Assembly (NCBI GenBank): GCA_016296345.1 | Contig: JAEDJL010000005.1 | Coordinates: 1 to 54,128, forward strand | Length of the DNA stretch: 54,128 nt | Source of the DNA: Bacteroidales bacterium | GTDB taxonomy: Bacteria; Bacteroidota; Bacteroidia; Bacteroidales; P3 | Reading direction: 5' to 3' | Part shown: piece by piece, positions 33,879 through 41,572 of the stretch | Position numbering within the stretch: position 1 is the first letter of the stretch | Layout of the letters: each line of letters begins with the position of its first letter | Made by a program: the position numbers and the translations under genes | The notes under the pieces: generated by a model | What the model saw: only the letters and a program-made list of their open reading frames with translations | Told to the model about the DNA's origin: nothing | Database searches by the model: none

Positions 33879-36302
33879 TCATCGGTTCCGGCGTTTCAAA
33901 TTTGTATTTTCTTGCAACCATTGGTTTCTAATCTCGAAAAATAGCTGCTGATTTTCAAGTTGTTGCGGATAGACAAAGAAAGCGTAATTTGAAACGGCGT
34001 TCTGCTCGAATAAAACGGCGTTTTGCTCAGCTGAATCGCCGTTTTGTTTTAGCAAAACGCCGTTTGATTTTACCCACACAAAATGCCTTGTCGGGTCAAA
34101 GTTCGGAATACTGTTTTTTGCAAGCGAAAAAATCTTCCGACTTGCCATTTCGGGGAAGTTATGGTCAAGTATTTCGGTTTGAAACACCGTTTGGTTTTTC
34201 TCATCTCTTATCTCCAATGTACAAGACTGTGCCACATCGTAATAAGTGTCGTTGATAAAATACAAAAACAAGCTGTCGGGCGAGGAATATGTGTCTATCG
34301 ACAAAAGGAAAGGAGCAAAACAGTTTTTGATTGTCTGACACACCGCCTTGGGTTGCCAAAGAGCATCAATTATGCTCCAAGATATTGCAGGATAAGGCTC
34401 ATTGAGCTGCCAAAGAAGGCTTCCCATACAACGGGGCATTGCTCTTCGGTGAGCCTCTATGGCAATTTTGTAAGCATCTGAGGCAGTTATTTCTGCCTTT
34501 TGCCAATAGTCTCGGTCGCTTTCGACGTTTGAGAACCTTTCTTTGAGACGATTGTCAATCAATTCAAAGCCTCGCGGGTGTTTTTGGTGGATTGCAAACT
34601 GGGGATTGTCCTTTGAGTATGGCAGGGTGAAGAATTGTTCCATGCAACTCTTGCCCGGAGGCGACTGAAATCCGAATTCGCTCATAAATCTCGGCACTTT
34701 GCGAGTGTAAGTCTCAAAGACAGAGTCTCCCCACCACACTCCCCAATAATGACTGTCCCCTTCAGTCATCGATTGTGCCTTTCCCCAGCCGTGAATTGGC
34801 GAAGTGTGAACATAATCGGTGCTTTGTGCAGCCACGCTTACTATTTGGGGAAGCTGTTGTTTGAAGAGCTTGTCGTAATTCGATAAGGCAACGGCTGTAT
34901 CTCTCACTTGGCTTTTCCAACCCCAATTCTCCCAACCCTCAAAGACCTCATTGTTGCCGCAAAGCAGTGCAAGACAAGGGTGAGAGGCAATTCGGGCAAC
35001 CTCAAAGGCAGCATCTGACGCCACACCTTGAAGATATAAACTGTCGGCAGGGTACAAAGCACAGGCAAAAGGGAAATCCTGCCAAATCAATATGCCGTTT
35101 TCGTCGCAGGCTTTCAGGCTTTCTTCGTCCAAATAGAAGCCTCCGCCCCACACTCTGAGCATATTCATGTTGCAATCTTTGACCAAATCGATGTGTTTGG
35201 CAAGAGAAGAGTATTTCTCGCCGTGCATCTTTGTCGGAACAAGGTTTGCTCCCTTTGCAAAGAGCTTTCTGCCGTTGCAAACAAAGTAAAAACTCTCTCC
35301 TATGCTGTCTTTTTCTCTTACAAGCTCAATTTGCCTTATTCCAAAGCGGGTTTCCACACTCTCAATCTCCTTTTGCTTTTTGTCATACAGCTTTACGATG
35401 GCTTGATAGAGGCTTTGCTCTCCCCTTCCCTGCGGTTGCCAAAGTTGAGGCTTGCTTATAGAAAAGTCAAAGTTGAGAAAGCAATATCCTCCTGCCGTTC
35501 TGGTTGAAACGAGTTCAAGTTTCTTTGTTTTGAAACGCTTTCCATTTTTGTCGGTATAGTAAATTTTGGCGTATGAAACATCGTTTGAGCTGTCCGAAAG
35601 CATAACCGAAAGCGACATATCGGCACTTTTTTGGTTTACTTCCTTGGTTTGAATACCTGCATTCAAAACCCTGCAAGGCGAAGAGGCAAAATGCAACTTC
35701 AAAGGCATAAAAACTTCTCCTGCAAGCTCCCTCGGAGCCCAGTCCCAGCCGAATTGAAAGGCTGCGTGTCTGAAAACAGCACGCTTTTCCGAAGAGAGAA
35801 TATCATAATCTTCCGATTTCACATTGTCCAAACGGGGCTTTACAGGCTCGATTACAATTCTTATTTCGTTCTTTCCCTCCTTTAGGTATTGCCTTATCTG
35901 CTGATGAAATCGCAAAGTGTTGTTTTGCTTTCTCGGAACTTCTCTCTGGTTGATGTATATGACGTAAGAAAGGTCGGAACACTCGAAAGAGAGTTCGCAA
36001 CTGCCGAAAGAGAGCAGCGTTTCGTCAATGTCGAAGCTGAAAACGTACTCTGTGCGACAGCTGTCCAAGTATTGAAACAACAATTCGTTGTCTGCCTGAT
36101 ACAGATTGAGGTTCAATTTTTCTGCAACAAGGGAATAAACATCTGTTTTGCCTTTTTGCAATGCCATTGTGTCCTGATTGCAAATCAAAACGCCCCTGCC
36201 ACACTCGGGCAAGAGCAAATCACGGCTCTCTGTCTGCGAACCGGCATACTGAAAGCTCAAAAGTCCGCAGACAAACAGCACAAAATTTTGCCAAAATTTC
36301 AT
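33879..36302 (-). CDS. Secreted GH2 glycosidase, beta-mannosidase-like
   Basis: I start at ATG 36302, which gives a signal peptide (MKFWQNFVLFVCGLLSFQYA); the longer frame needs a TTG that overlaps the ROK stop. The 807-residue protein has the GH2 order: jelly-roll domain, immunoglobulin-like domain, TIM barrel and C-terminal sandwich. It contains GWDWAPRE and WGGGFYLDEE, typical of beta-mannosidases. The acid/base is Glu452 (GNNEVFEGWENWGW) and the nucleophile Glu542 (RFMSEFGFQ). Residues ~746-771 are encoded by repeat array F and read as QNAVLFE-type heptads. Export suggests glycan degradation in the periplasm. Mannose specificity is likely, not proven. Confidence 0.88.
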   Translation of the reverse strand: MKFWQNFVLFVCGLLSFQYAGSQTESRDLLLPECGRGVLICNQDTMALQKGKTDVYSLVAEKLNLNLYQADNELLFQYLDSCRTEYVFSFDIDETLLSFGSCELSFECSDLSYVIYINQREVPRKQNNTLRFHQQIRQYLKEGKNEIRIVIEPVKPRLDNVKSEDYDILSSEKRAVFRHAAFQFGWDWAPRELAGEVFMPLKLHFASSPCRVLNAGIQTKEVNQKSADMSLSVMLSDSSNDVSYAKIYYTDKNGKRFKTKKLELVSTRTAGGYCFLNFDFSISKPQLWQPQGRGEQSLYQAIVKLYDKKQKEIESVETRFGIRQIELVREKDSIGESFYFVCNGRKLFAKGANLVPTKMHGEKYSSLAKHIDLVKDCNMNMLRVWGGGFYLDEESLKACDENGILIWQDFPFACALYPADSLYLQGVASDAAFEVARIASHPCLALLCGNNEVFEGWENWGWKSQVRDTAVALSNYDKLFKQQLPQIVSVAAQSTDYVHTSPIHGWGKAQSMTEGDSHYWGVWWGDSVFETYTRKVPRFMSEFGFQSPPGKSCMEQFFTLPYSKDNPQFAIHQKHPRGFELIDNRLKERFSNVESDRDYWQKAEITASDAYKIAIEAHRRAMPRCMGSLLWQLNEPYPAISWSIIDALWQPKAVCQTIKNCFAPFLLSIDTYSSPDSLFLYFINDTYYDVAQSCTLEIRDEKNQTVFQTEILDHNFPEMASRKIFSLAKNSIPNFDPTRHFVWVKSNGVLLKQNGDSAEQNAVLFEQNAVSNYAFFVYPQQLENQQLFFEIRNQWLQENTNLKRRNR
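33991..34067. repeat. Palindromic tetrad array F (inside a CDS)
   Basis: Cores CGGCG, CGGCG, CGCCG and CGCCG are centred near 33998, 34019, 34040 and 34061, a 21-bp pitch. It lies in frame near the 3' end of the GH2 gene and encodes a degenerate seven-residue repeat (QNGDSAE, QNAVLFE). Confidence 0.92.
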
Positions 36303-36322
36303 ATCACTCGTTTGGTTTTTCG

Positions 36323-37279
36323 TCAAAATACAAGAGAAGCAGCTCCCAAAATTGCCACTTCGTTGTCTTCAAGAGCCGAAGGCTCGATCGAAATTGTGTT
36401 TCTGAAAACAGGATAAAGGAATTGTTCGAAATACTCTCTCAAAGGCTTGAAGAGTTTTTCTCCTGCCTTGCTTAATCCTCCCGAAATGAAGATTGCTTCG
36501 GGTGAAGTGATAACTGCAACATTTGCCAAGCCGAGAGCCAAATAGCGAGCTGTGATGTCAAAGCACCGTAGTGCGAGAGGGTCATGTTTGTCTGCCGCTT
36601 CGCTTATGTCTTTTGCCGTTATCATGTCTTGGTTTATCGCTCTGAGAAGAGAAGGCGTGCTTTCGTTTTTCAGAAGTTCCTTTGCAGTGCGAACAATGCC
36701 CGTTGCAGAGCAGTAAGTCTCCAAACAACCATGTCTTCCACAGCCGCAGGCTCTTCCCTCGGGCTGAACTATCGCATGACCTGCCTCTCCTGCAAAGCCG
36801 GACTTGCCATATACGAGTTTGTTATCGACAAAAATGCCGCTTCCGACGCCTGTTCCGAGAGTTATCATGACAAAATCTCTCACGTTTTTGGCTTTTCCGT
36901 ATATCTTTTCGCCCATTGCGGCTGCGTTTGCGTCGTTTGTCAAGACCACCTTGGCAGAGTAAGACTTTGTTTTGAGACTTTCTTTGAGCAAATCGACCAA
37001 AGGCACAATTCCTTTGAAGGGAAGATTTGGTGCTTGTTCGATTGTGCCGTTGTAATAGTTGCCGTTGGGAGCGCCTATGCCTGCTTTGATGCACTCTTTC
37101 GGCAAATTGTATTTTTGAGCTATCGAAACAATGTTGTCCGAAAGCGTTTCGACAAAGTCATTCAGCTCCTTGTGGTCGTAAGTCTTGAACTTGATTACCT
37201 CAACTATCTTTCCGCTTTCTTCAACCAAGCCTATGCGAGTATTAGTTCCGCCCAAATCAATTCCTATCGTGTAGTTCAT
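36323..37279 (-). CDS. ROK family sugar kinase
   Basis: The 318-residue kinase has ATP-binding DLGGTNT (8-14), catalytic Asp116 in TNDANAAAMGE, the ROK histidine in GEAGH (164-168) and the zinc motif CGCGRHGCLE (178-187). The family phosphorylates glucose, mannose, fructose or N-acetyl-hexosamines. It precedes the GH2 gene by 20 bp and follows dapB by 20 bp, so it could phosphorylate the sugar freed by the glycosidase. It lacks the helix-turn-helix domain of ROK repressors, so it is an enzyme. Confidence 0.92.
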   Translation of the reverse strand: MNYTIGIDLGGTNTRIGLVEESGKIVEVIKFKTYDHKELNDFVETLSDNIVSIAQKYNLPKECIKAGIGAPNGNYYNGTIEQAPNLPFKGIVPLVDLLKESLKTKSYSAKVVLTNDANAAAMGEKIYGKAKNVRDFVMITLGTGVGSGIFVDNKLVYGKSGFAGEAGHAIVQPEGRACGCGRHGCLETYCSATGIVRTAKELLKNESTPSLLRAINQDMITAKDISEAADKHDPLALRCFDITARYLALGLANVAVITSPEAIFISGGLSKAGEKLFKPLREYFEQFLYPVFRNTISIEPSALEDNEVAILGAASLVF

Positions 37280-37299
37280 ATTGCAAAATCTTTGTTTGA

Positions 37300-38040
37300 T
37301 TATATTGTTTCGGACACTTGGTCCAACATATCGCTCATTGTGAAAAATCCTTTCTTGTTTGAAAGCCAGTGTGCAGCAATTACCGCTCCCAAAGCGAAGC
37401 CTGCACGAGTTTTTGCCTCATGGCGGATTGTTATTTCGTCAAAAGGACTTTCGTATTTTATCTCATGAATGCCGCAAACCTCCCCTTGACGGATTGCATT
37501 TATGCAAAGAGTGTCTTTGTCGGAGCTTTCGCCAAGCTGCCATTTCGTTTTGCCGTCATAATTCGCGATAAGGTTTTCGGCAAGCGTGATTGCAGTTCCC
37601 GAAGGTGCGTCAATTTTGTGAACATGGTGCGTTTCGCTCATCGAAGGCGAGTATTGAGAATAGGAGTTCATCAATTTGGCAAGCCAAATGTTCATTTTGT
37701 TGAACAAAAACACCCCTATGGAAAAGTTGGAAGCCCAAAACATACTTTGATTTTTGCTTTGGCAAAGCTCTTGCAGCCTTTCTTTCTCGTCGTACCAGCC
37801 TGTTGTTCCCACAACAATGGGAATGTTTCTTTTGAAGCACTCTTCTATGTTGGCAACAACGCTTTGCGGAGTAGAAAAGTCAATAGCTGCCACATTGCCT
37901 TGAATAACCATTGCCTCAAAGTCGTATTTTGCCCAATCTTCCTTTGAATCTATTTTGGCTACAATGCTGTCCCCTGCTTTCAGAGCTTCGGTTTCCACCA
38001 TTTTTCCCATCTTTCCGTAACCCGATATGATGATATTCAT
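37300..38040 (-). CDS. dapB: 4-hydroxy-tetrahydrodipicolinate reductase
   Basis: The 246-residue enzyme reduces HTPA in the lysine/diaminopimelate pathway with NAD(P)H. It has the nucleotide loop SGYGKMGKMV near the N-terminus, VVGTTGWYDE, and the catalytic region ETHHVHKIDAPSGTA with its His and Lys. The C-terminal FDEITIRHEAKTRAGFALGAVIAA is typical. The -7 box TAACTTTG (38075-38082) gives a leader of about 28 nt. It is the first gene of an operon with the ROK kinase and the glycosidase, an unexpected grouping. Confidence 0.95.
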   Translation of the reverse strand: MNIIISGYGKMGKMVETEALKAGDSIVAKIDSKEDWAKYDFEAMVIQGNVAAIDFSTPQSVVANIEECFKRNIPIVVGTTGWYDEKERLQELCQSKNQSMFWASNFSIGVFLFNKMNIWLAKLMNSYSQYSPSMSETHHVHKIDAPSGTAITLAENLIANYDGKTKWQLGESSDKDTLCINAIRQGEVCGIHEIKYESPFDEITIRHEAKTRAGFALGAVIAAHWLSNKKGFFTMSDMLDQVSETI

Positions 38041-38174
38041 GATTGTTTCTGAGTTTTTAGTTATTTCTATTCTGCAAAGTTAAGTATTTTTTCTTCGTTT
38101 GAGATAATTTATACGCCGTCTTATTCTGACAAAACAAATAATTAGTAATTTTGCAGCCCGAAAACAAACCCTTA
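38041..38174. promoter_or_regulatory. Divergent promoters of dapB and the YeiH-like gene, with a decayed repeat unit
   Basis: The minus-strand box TAACTTTG is at 38075-38082 and the plus-strand box TAATTTTG at 38146-38153. Between them TACGCCGTCTTATTCTGACAA (about 38112-38131) looks like one core and linker of the palindromic array, now degenerate. Confidence 0.55.
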
Positions 38175-39110
38175 ATGTCAGTGTTTATGAGAAAGAAACT
38201 ATCATTCCTTTATTTTGTTGTGCCATTGCTGTGCATGATGCCTTTTGTTACTGCACCCATGGCTCTTTTTTGCGGCATTTTATTCGCATTTTTGAAAATT
38301 GAAAGACCATTTGAGTTTAAGAAATACTCCTCACCGCTGTTGCAATACAGCGTTGTGCTTATGGGATTTGGCATGAGCTTGGAACAAGTTATCGAAGTAT
38401 CTTCAAAAGGTATCGTTTTGACGGCTTGTTCTGTCTTTTTGGTATTCCTTTTTGGTATGTTGCTCGGCAAACTCTTCAAGGTAGATAGAAATACCACCAT
38501 GTTGATAAGCTCGGGTACTGCAATATGCGGAGGAAGTGCCATTGCGGCAGTCGCTCCAATCATAAACGCAAAAGATAATCAAATCTCTTTTGCCTTGACC
38601 GTCGTTTTCGTACTCAATGCAATCGCTTTGTTTATTTTTCCTCCCATAGGACACGCACTAAATATGGAAGAAGTAAATTTTGGCTACTGGTCGGCAATCG
38701 CAATTCACGATACATCGTCCGTTGTCGGTGCAGGAGCAGCCTATGGCGACCAAGCACTGCAAACAGCCGTGGCAGTAAAATTGGCAAGAACCCTTTGGAT
38801 AATCCCGTTGTCTTTCTTGGTGTTGTTCTTAAACCGAAAGAACAATGCCACAAAGGGCAAAGTGAAAATTCCTTGGTTCATTCTCTATTTTGTTTTGGCG
38901 ATTTTGATTGTTTATCTGCTTCCTGCCGGAGAGCCAATCTACAAAGAATTGTCGTTTTTGGGCAGACGGGGAATGGTTGTGGCACTTTTCCTTATTGGTT
39001 GCGGCTTTTCGTTTGACGACCTCAAACAAGCAGGAGCAAAATCCTTCGCCTTGGGAATTTTGTTGTGGATTTTGATAGGAGCAGGCACCTTTATGTTCTT
39101 CATGAACTAA
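38175..39110 (+). CDS. YeiH/UPF0324 family membrane transporter (putative sulfate exporter)
   Basis: I start at ATG 38175 (311 residues); an ATG at 38187 is also possible, and the leader from the -7 box is only about 15-27 nt. The protein has about ten membrane helices and the family motifs VLMGFGMSLEQV, ISSGTAICGGSAIAAVAPII, AIHDTSSVVGAGAAYGDQAL and VALFLIGCGFSFDDLKQAG. The family has been called a sulfate exporter, but the substrate is not established. It ends before a strong hairpin terminator. Confidence 0.88.
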   Translation: MSVFMRKKLSFLYFVVPLLCMMPFVTAPMALFCGILFAFLKIERPFEFKKYSSPLLQYSVVLMGFGMSLEQVIEVSSKGIVLTACSVFLVFLFGMLLGKLFKVDRNTTMLISSGTAICGGSAIAAVAPIINAKDNQISFALTVVFVLNAIALFIFPPIGHALNMEEVNFGYWSAIAIHDTSSVVGAGAAYGDQALQTAVAVKLARTLWIIPLSFLVLFLNRKNNATKGKVKIPWFILYFVLAILIVYLLPAGEPIYKELSFLGRRGMVVALFLIGCGFSFDDLKQAGAKSFALGILLWILIGAGTFMFFMN

Positions 39111-39162
39111 GTTTTGTCGATTGATTATCAAACCTCAACCAACAAAGAGTTGATTTTCAAAG

Positions 39163-39203
39163 AAAAAGTCTTCGTTTCACCATAGGAAAAACGAAGACTT
39201 TTT
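39163..39203 (+). terminator. Terminator after the YeiH-like gene
   Basis: A 15-bp perfect stem (AAAAAGTCTTCGTTT with AAACGAAGACTTTTT) and an 11-nt loop, with its own T-run in the right arm. Confidence 0.85.
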
Positions 39204-39250
39204 CTCATATTATAAGACTTTGATTTTCAGTATCTTCTTTTCACAAAAAC

Positions 39251-39325
39251 AAAACGCCGTTTCAGTGAATTAGAACGCCATTTCAGCCGGACAAAACGCC
39301 GAGTTATTTTCGCAAAACGGCGAAT
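39251..39325. repeat. Palindromic tetrad array G
   Basis: Cores CGCCG, CGCCA (mutated), CGCCG and CGGCG are centred near 39257, 39278, 39299 and 39320. The 21-bp pitch is preserved even where the core or its A/T flanks have decayed. Confidence 0.88.
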
Positions 39326-39500
39326 TGGAAAACCTCTGATGACAACTTGCTATGCAAGGTTTGGCAGAATAGGAAATAAAGTACTATACTGACATAATTT
39401 GAGGGGGTGTTGTAAACTCGGGACGATTATAAAGGACGGCAATTATTTCATTTGGTTTATTTTATTACCTTTGTGGCAGAATTTATAAATAGTTTGAATT

Positions 39501-40358
39501 ATGGTAGAATATACAAGTAGCAGATTGTGTTTCAAGGCTGATTTGATAGAGCCTTTGAAAGATAATGAGTCTTTTATTGTTCATACTCCGAATGGTACAT
39601 TCAAGTTTACAAAAGCCGATTTCTATCGTGTCTTTTCAAATGTCGTTAAAAGCAAAAGCTATCAAGAAGATAGAATATATAGTTGTTCCCATCTGCCACA
39701 AAAAGCTCTGCCATTCTTAATCTCTGGTCAATCTGTCATTATGCCTAAGCAGAAAAAGGAATCTATGCCTGCAAAAGATTTGGTAGGCGAAGAAATCCGA
39801 ATGAAAATTAGAGAGATAGGAAGATTGTGGCGTAATTCTCCAAGCAATCCTCAAATAAATGATGACGTACTCAAGGATTGGAATAATCTGATAGAGGAAT
39901 GGATAGCAGACAAAGATATGCCATTGATTATTCGCAAAGAAACAAGCAAGCGAGGTCAGGCATTTATGCATCCATGCGGAAGAGAAATTATCGTTTCTGA
40001 CAATACAGCAGCCATTTGGGTGTATAGTAATGTATTAAAAGGAAAGGTTTTTACCTTATCTCAAGTCAAGGAACTATTGAAACGAAACGAGTTGCCGGTG
40101 GTATTTATGCAAACAGAAGAGATTAGGGCAAAAGCCAAATACACCAAGCAATTAGGTAGTTATGCTTTGTCCGGTTGGAAATTGTGTCATATCCAATCTG
40201 TGGGATTAAATACCAATAAAAGTATTGAAGAGTTGAATATATCCGATATTGAAGACCATTTCAGAAAATATGCAAACCCAAACAATATGTTCGTACTTCC
40301 AAAAGAAATCGGCTACTTAGGGGAGATAGATGTATTTATAGAAGAGCAGAGGCGATAA
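39501..40358 (+). CDS. AT-rich orphan protein, possible HNH-like C-terminus
   Basis: I do not recognise this 285-residue protein with confidence. It is soluble and has no signal peptide. The N-terminal part reads FIVHTPNGTFKFTKADFYRVFSNV. The C-terminal part (GWKLCHIQSVGLNTN...FRKYANPNNMFVLPKEIGYLGEIDVFIEE) vaguely recalls the layout of HNH-type endonucleases with a conserved 'WKLcHI...NMF' pattern, but the catalytic residues are not clear. Its composition is more AT-rich than its neighbours, like the defence genes at the left end, and it stands alone between two terminators. It may be an accessory, possibly defence-related, gene. Confidence 0.6.
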   Translation: MVEYTSSRLCFKADLIEPLKDNESFIVHTPNGTFKFTKADFYRVFSNVVKSKSYQEDRIYSCSHLPQKALPFLISGQSVIMPKQKKESMPAKDLVGEEIRMKIREIGRLWRNSPSNPQINDDVLKDWNNLIEEWIADKDMPLIIRKETSKRGQAFMHPCGREIIVSDNTAAIWVYSNVLKGKVFTLSQVKELLKRNELPVVFMQTEEIRAKAKYTKQLGSYALSGWKLCHIQSVGLNTNKSIEELNISDIEDHFRKYANPNNMFVLPKEIGYLGEIDVFIEEQRR

Positions 40359-40439
40359 AAAGACAGAAACGTCAGAGAAATTGGGGCAAAATTTATAGTT
40401 ATAACGTATAACTCATTTCTTGGGAACGCTATACAGAAA

Positions 40440-40473
40440 GAGGCTGTCTGACAATCATTCGTCAAACAGCCTC
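40440..40473. terminator. Convergent terminator between orphan gene and outer-membrane barrel gene
   Basis: GAGGCTGT pairs with ACAGCCTC, and an inner TGAC/GTCA extends the stem after one mismatch. On minus the tail is TTTCTG. It lies about 80 bp after the orphan gene stop and 24 bp after the barrel gene stop. Confidence 0.65.
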
Positions 40474-40496
40474 TCCGATTGTTTGTTTTGCGATAC

Positions 40497-41138
40497 TCAG
40501 AAGTTGAGTATGCGGTAGGTTATGTTCAAATTGATATTGGTAATGTAGGGGTCGTCATCATAGCCTTTGGAATAGGAGTATTCAAAAGATGTTCCCACGC
40601 CCCAGCGATAGTCCCACTTCGGAATGAAATATTTGTAAGAGATTTCTCCTCCGATTTGAAAGTGGTTTGTTATTTCGTCTTCGTGAGAAATTCCGCCAAA
40701 TGTATAGAAGTCTTTGGTCTGATGAACAAAACCGACAACAAGTCCCAATCGGAGCTGATGTGCATGGGATTTGTTCAAAAAGTTATAGCCACATACGGCA
40801 GAGACTGAGTAAGCAAAGCGATTTTTCGGATACTTGGCTCTAATATCCAAAGGATTAACAGACATAATCTCCTGCGGGTCTTGTGCAATGTCTGCAATGA
40901 GGATGTTGAACCGCACTCGGGCAAACGCACTATTTCTAAAAGACAACTCTACAGAAGGAATATAGTTCAACCAAATCTGACTTGTGGTGTGTCCTGTCGG
41001 ATTTTGGTAGTGGAAATCTGCAAAGGGTATTAAGTTCTCTTGAACTGACAAGGTAAAGTTCTTGTTATCCTTTTGCGAATAGCCGCTTGTGCAAAGCAGA
41101 ATGCCAAGCAGCATAAACAAAATCAACTTTTTTTTCAT
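40497..41138 (-). CDS. Outer-membrane beta-barrel protein of unknown function
   Basis: The 213-residue protein has a signal peptide (KLILFMLLGILLCTSGYSQ), then alternating strands rich in aromatic residues, ending NINLNITYRILNF with the terminal Phe typical of outer-membrane barrels. It most resembles small DUF3575/OmpW-sized barrels. No neighbouring gene suggests a role; the DUF3467 gene lies 53 bp upstream. Confidence 0.72.
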   Translation of the reverse strand: MKKKLILFMLLGILLCTSGYSQKDNKNFTLSVQENLIPFADFHYQNPTGHTTSQIWLNYIPSVELSFRNSAFARVRFNILIADIAQDPQEIMSVNPLDIRAKYPKNRFAYSVSAVCGYNFLNKSHAHQLRLGLVVGFVHQTKDFYTFGGISHEDEITNHFQIGGEISYKYFIPKWDYRWGVGTSFEYSYSKGYDDDPYITNINLNITYRILNF

Positions 41139-41191
41139 TTCTCATCAATATATTTAATCGTTATTCGGCGTTTTCTCGAATTCTCTTTGCT

Positions 41192-41500
41192 TTATGCTTT
41201 GCCTATGGGGTTAATGCGTTCGTATGGTGCGCCGGGTTGTATGTCTTTAATCTTGCCGTTGGTCATCTCATATCGTGAGATATTCTCTTGTAGGGCGGCA
41301 AGTAATTTCTTTGCATGAATGGGTGAAAGTATCACTCTGCTTTTTACTTGTGCCTTCGGAACTCCGGGCATTACTTGTATGAAATCCATTACAAACTCTG
41401 TGGGAGAGTGTTGTATCAGTTGGAGGTTGCTGTAAACTCCTTGTGCCACATCGGGTGTCAATTCGATGTCTATCTGTCCTTGTTTGTTGTCGTTTTCCAT
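41192..41500 (-). CDS. DUF3467 protein
   Basis: I start at ATG 41500 (MENDNKQGQIDIELTPDVAQG), since the longer frame runs back through the rpoC terminator hairpin. The 102-residue protein has the DUF3467 pattern, with GVYSNLQLIQHSPTEFVMDFIQVMPG and KSRVILSPIHAKKLLAALQENISRYE. It sits immediately downstream of rpoC, a conserved position in Bacteroidetes. Function unknown, but the linkage suggests a transcription- or translation-related role. Confidence 0.88.
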   Translation of the reverse strand: MENDNKQGQIDIELTPDVAQGVYSNLQLIQHSPTEFVMDFIQVMPGVPKAQVKSRVILSPIHAKKLLAALQENISRYEMTNGKIKDIQPGAPYERINPIGKA

Positions 41501-41514
41501 GTTTATCTGCTTTT

Positions 41515-41558
41515 CAAAAAAAAGAAATACGAGAATGCACAAGGCTTTCTCGTATTTC
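41515..41558 (-). terminator. Intrinsic terminator after rpoC
   Basis: On the minus strand a perfect 12-bp stem (GAAATACGAGAA / TTCTCGTATTTC) with an 11-nt loop is followed by T8. It begins 15 bp after the rpoC stop and separates rpoBC from the DUF3467 gene, which must then rely on read-through or its own promoter. Confidence 0.9.
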
Positions 41559-41572
41559 CAAAATTCATTTTA

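Larger units (their letters stand above)
39111..39500. other. Intergenic region with terminator, repeat array and promoter
   Basis: This 390-bp gap contains the terminator at 39163-39203, array G at 39251-39325 and a -7 box TACCTTTG at 39466-39473 for the downstream orphan gene, with a leader of about 20-25 nt. I see no gene in it. Confidence 0.65.

Noticed and set aside
9571..39325. The palindromic arrays as CRISPR arrays
   Set aside because: Units of 13 bp with 8-bp linkers are far too short, linkers recur between arrays, there are always about four units, and no cas genes are present.
40397..40413. Short inverted repeat AGTTATA/TATAACT after the orphan gene
   Set aside because: Seven AT-only pairs with a 3-nt loop are weak, and the GC-rich hairpin 27 bp downstream is the better terminator.
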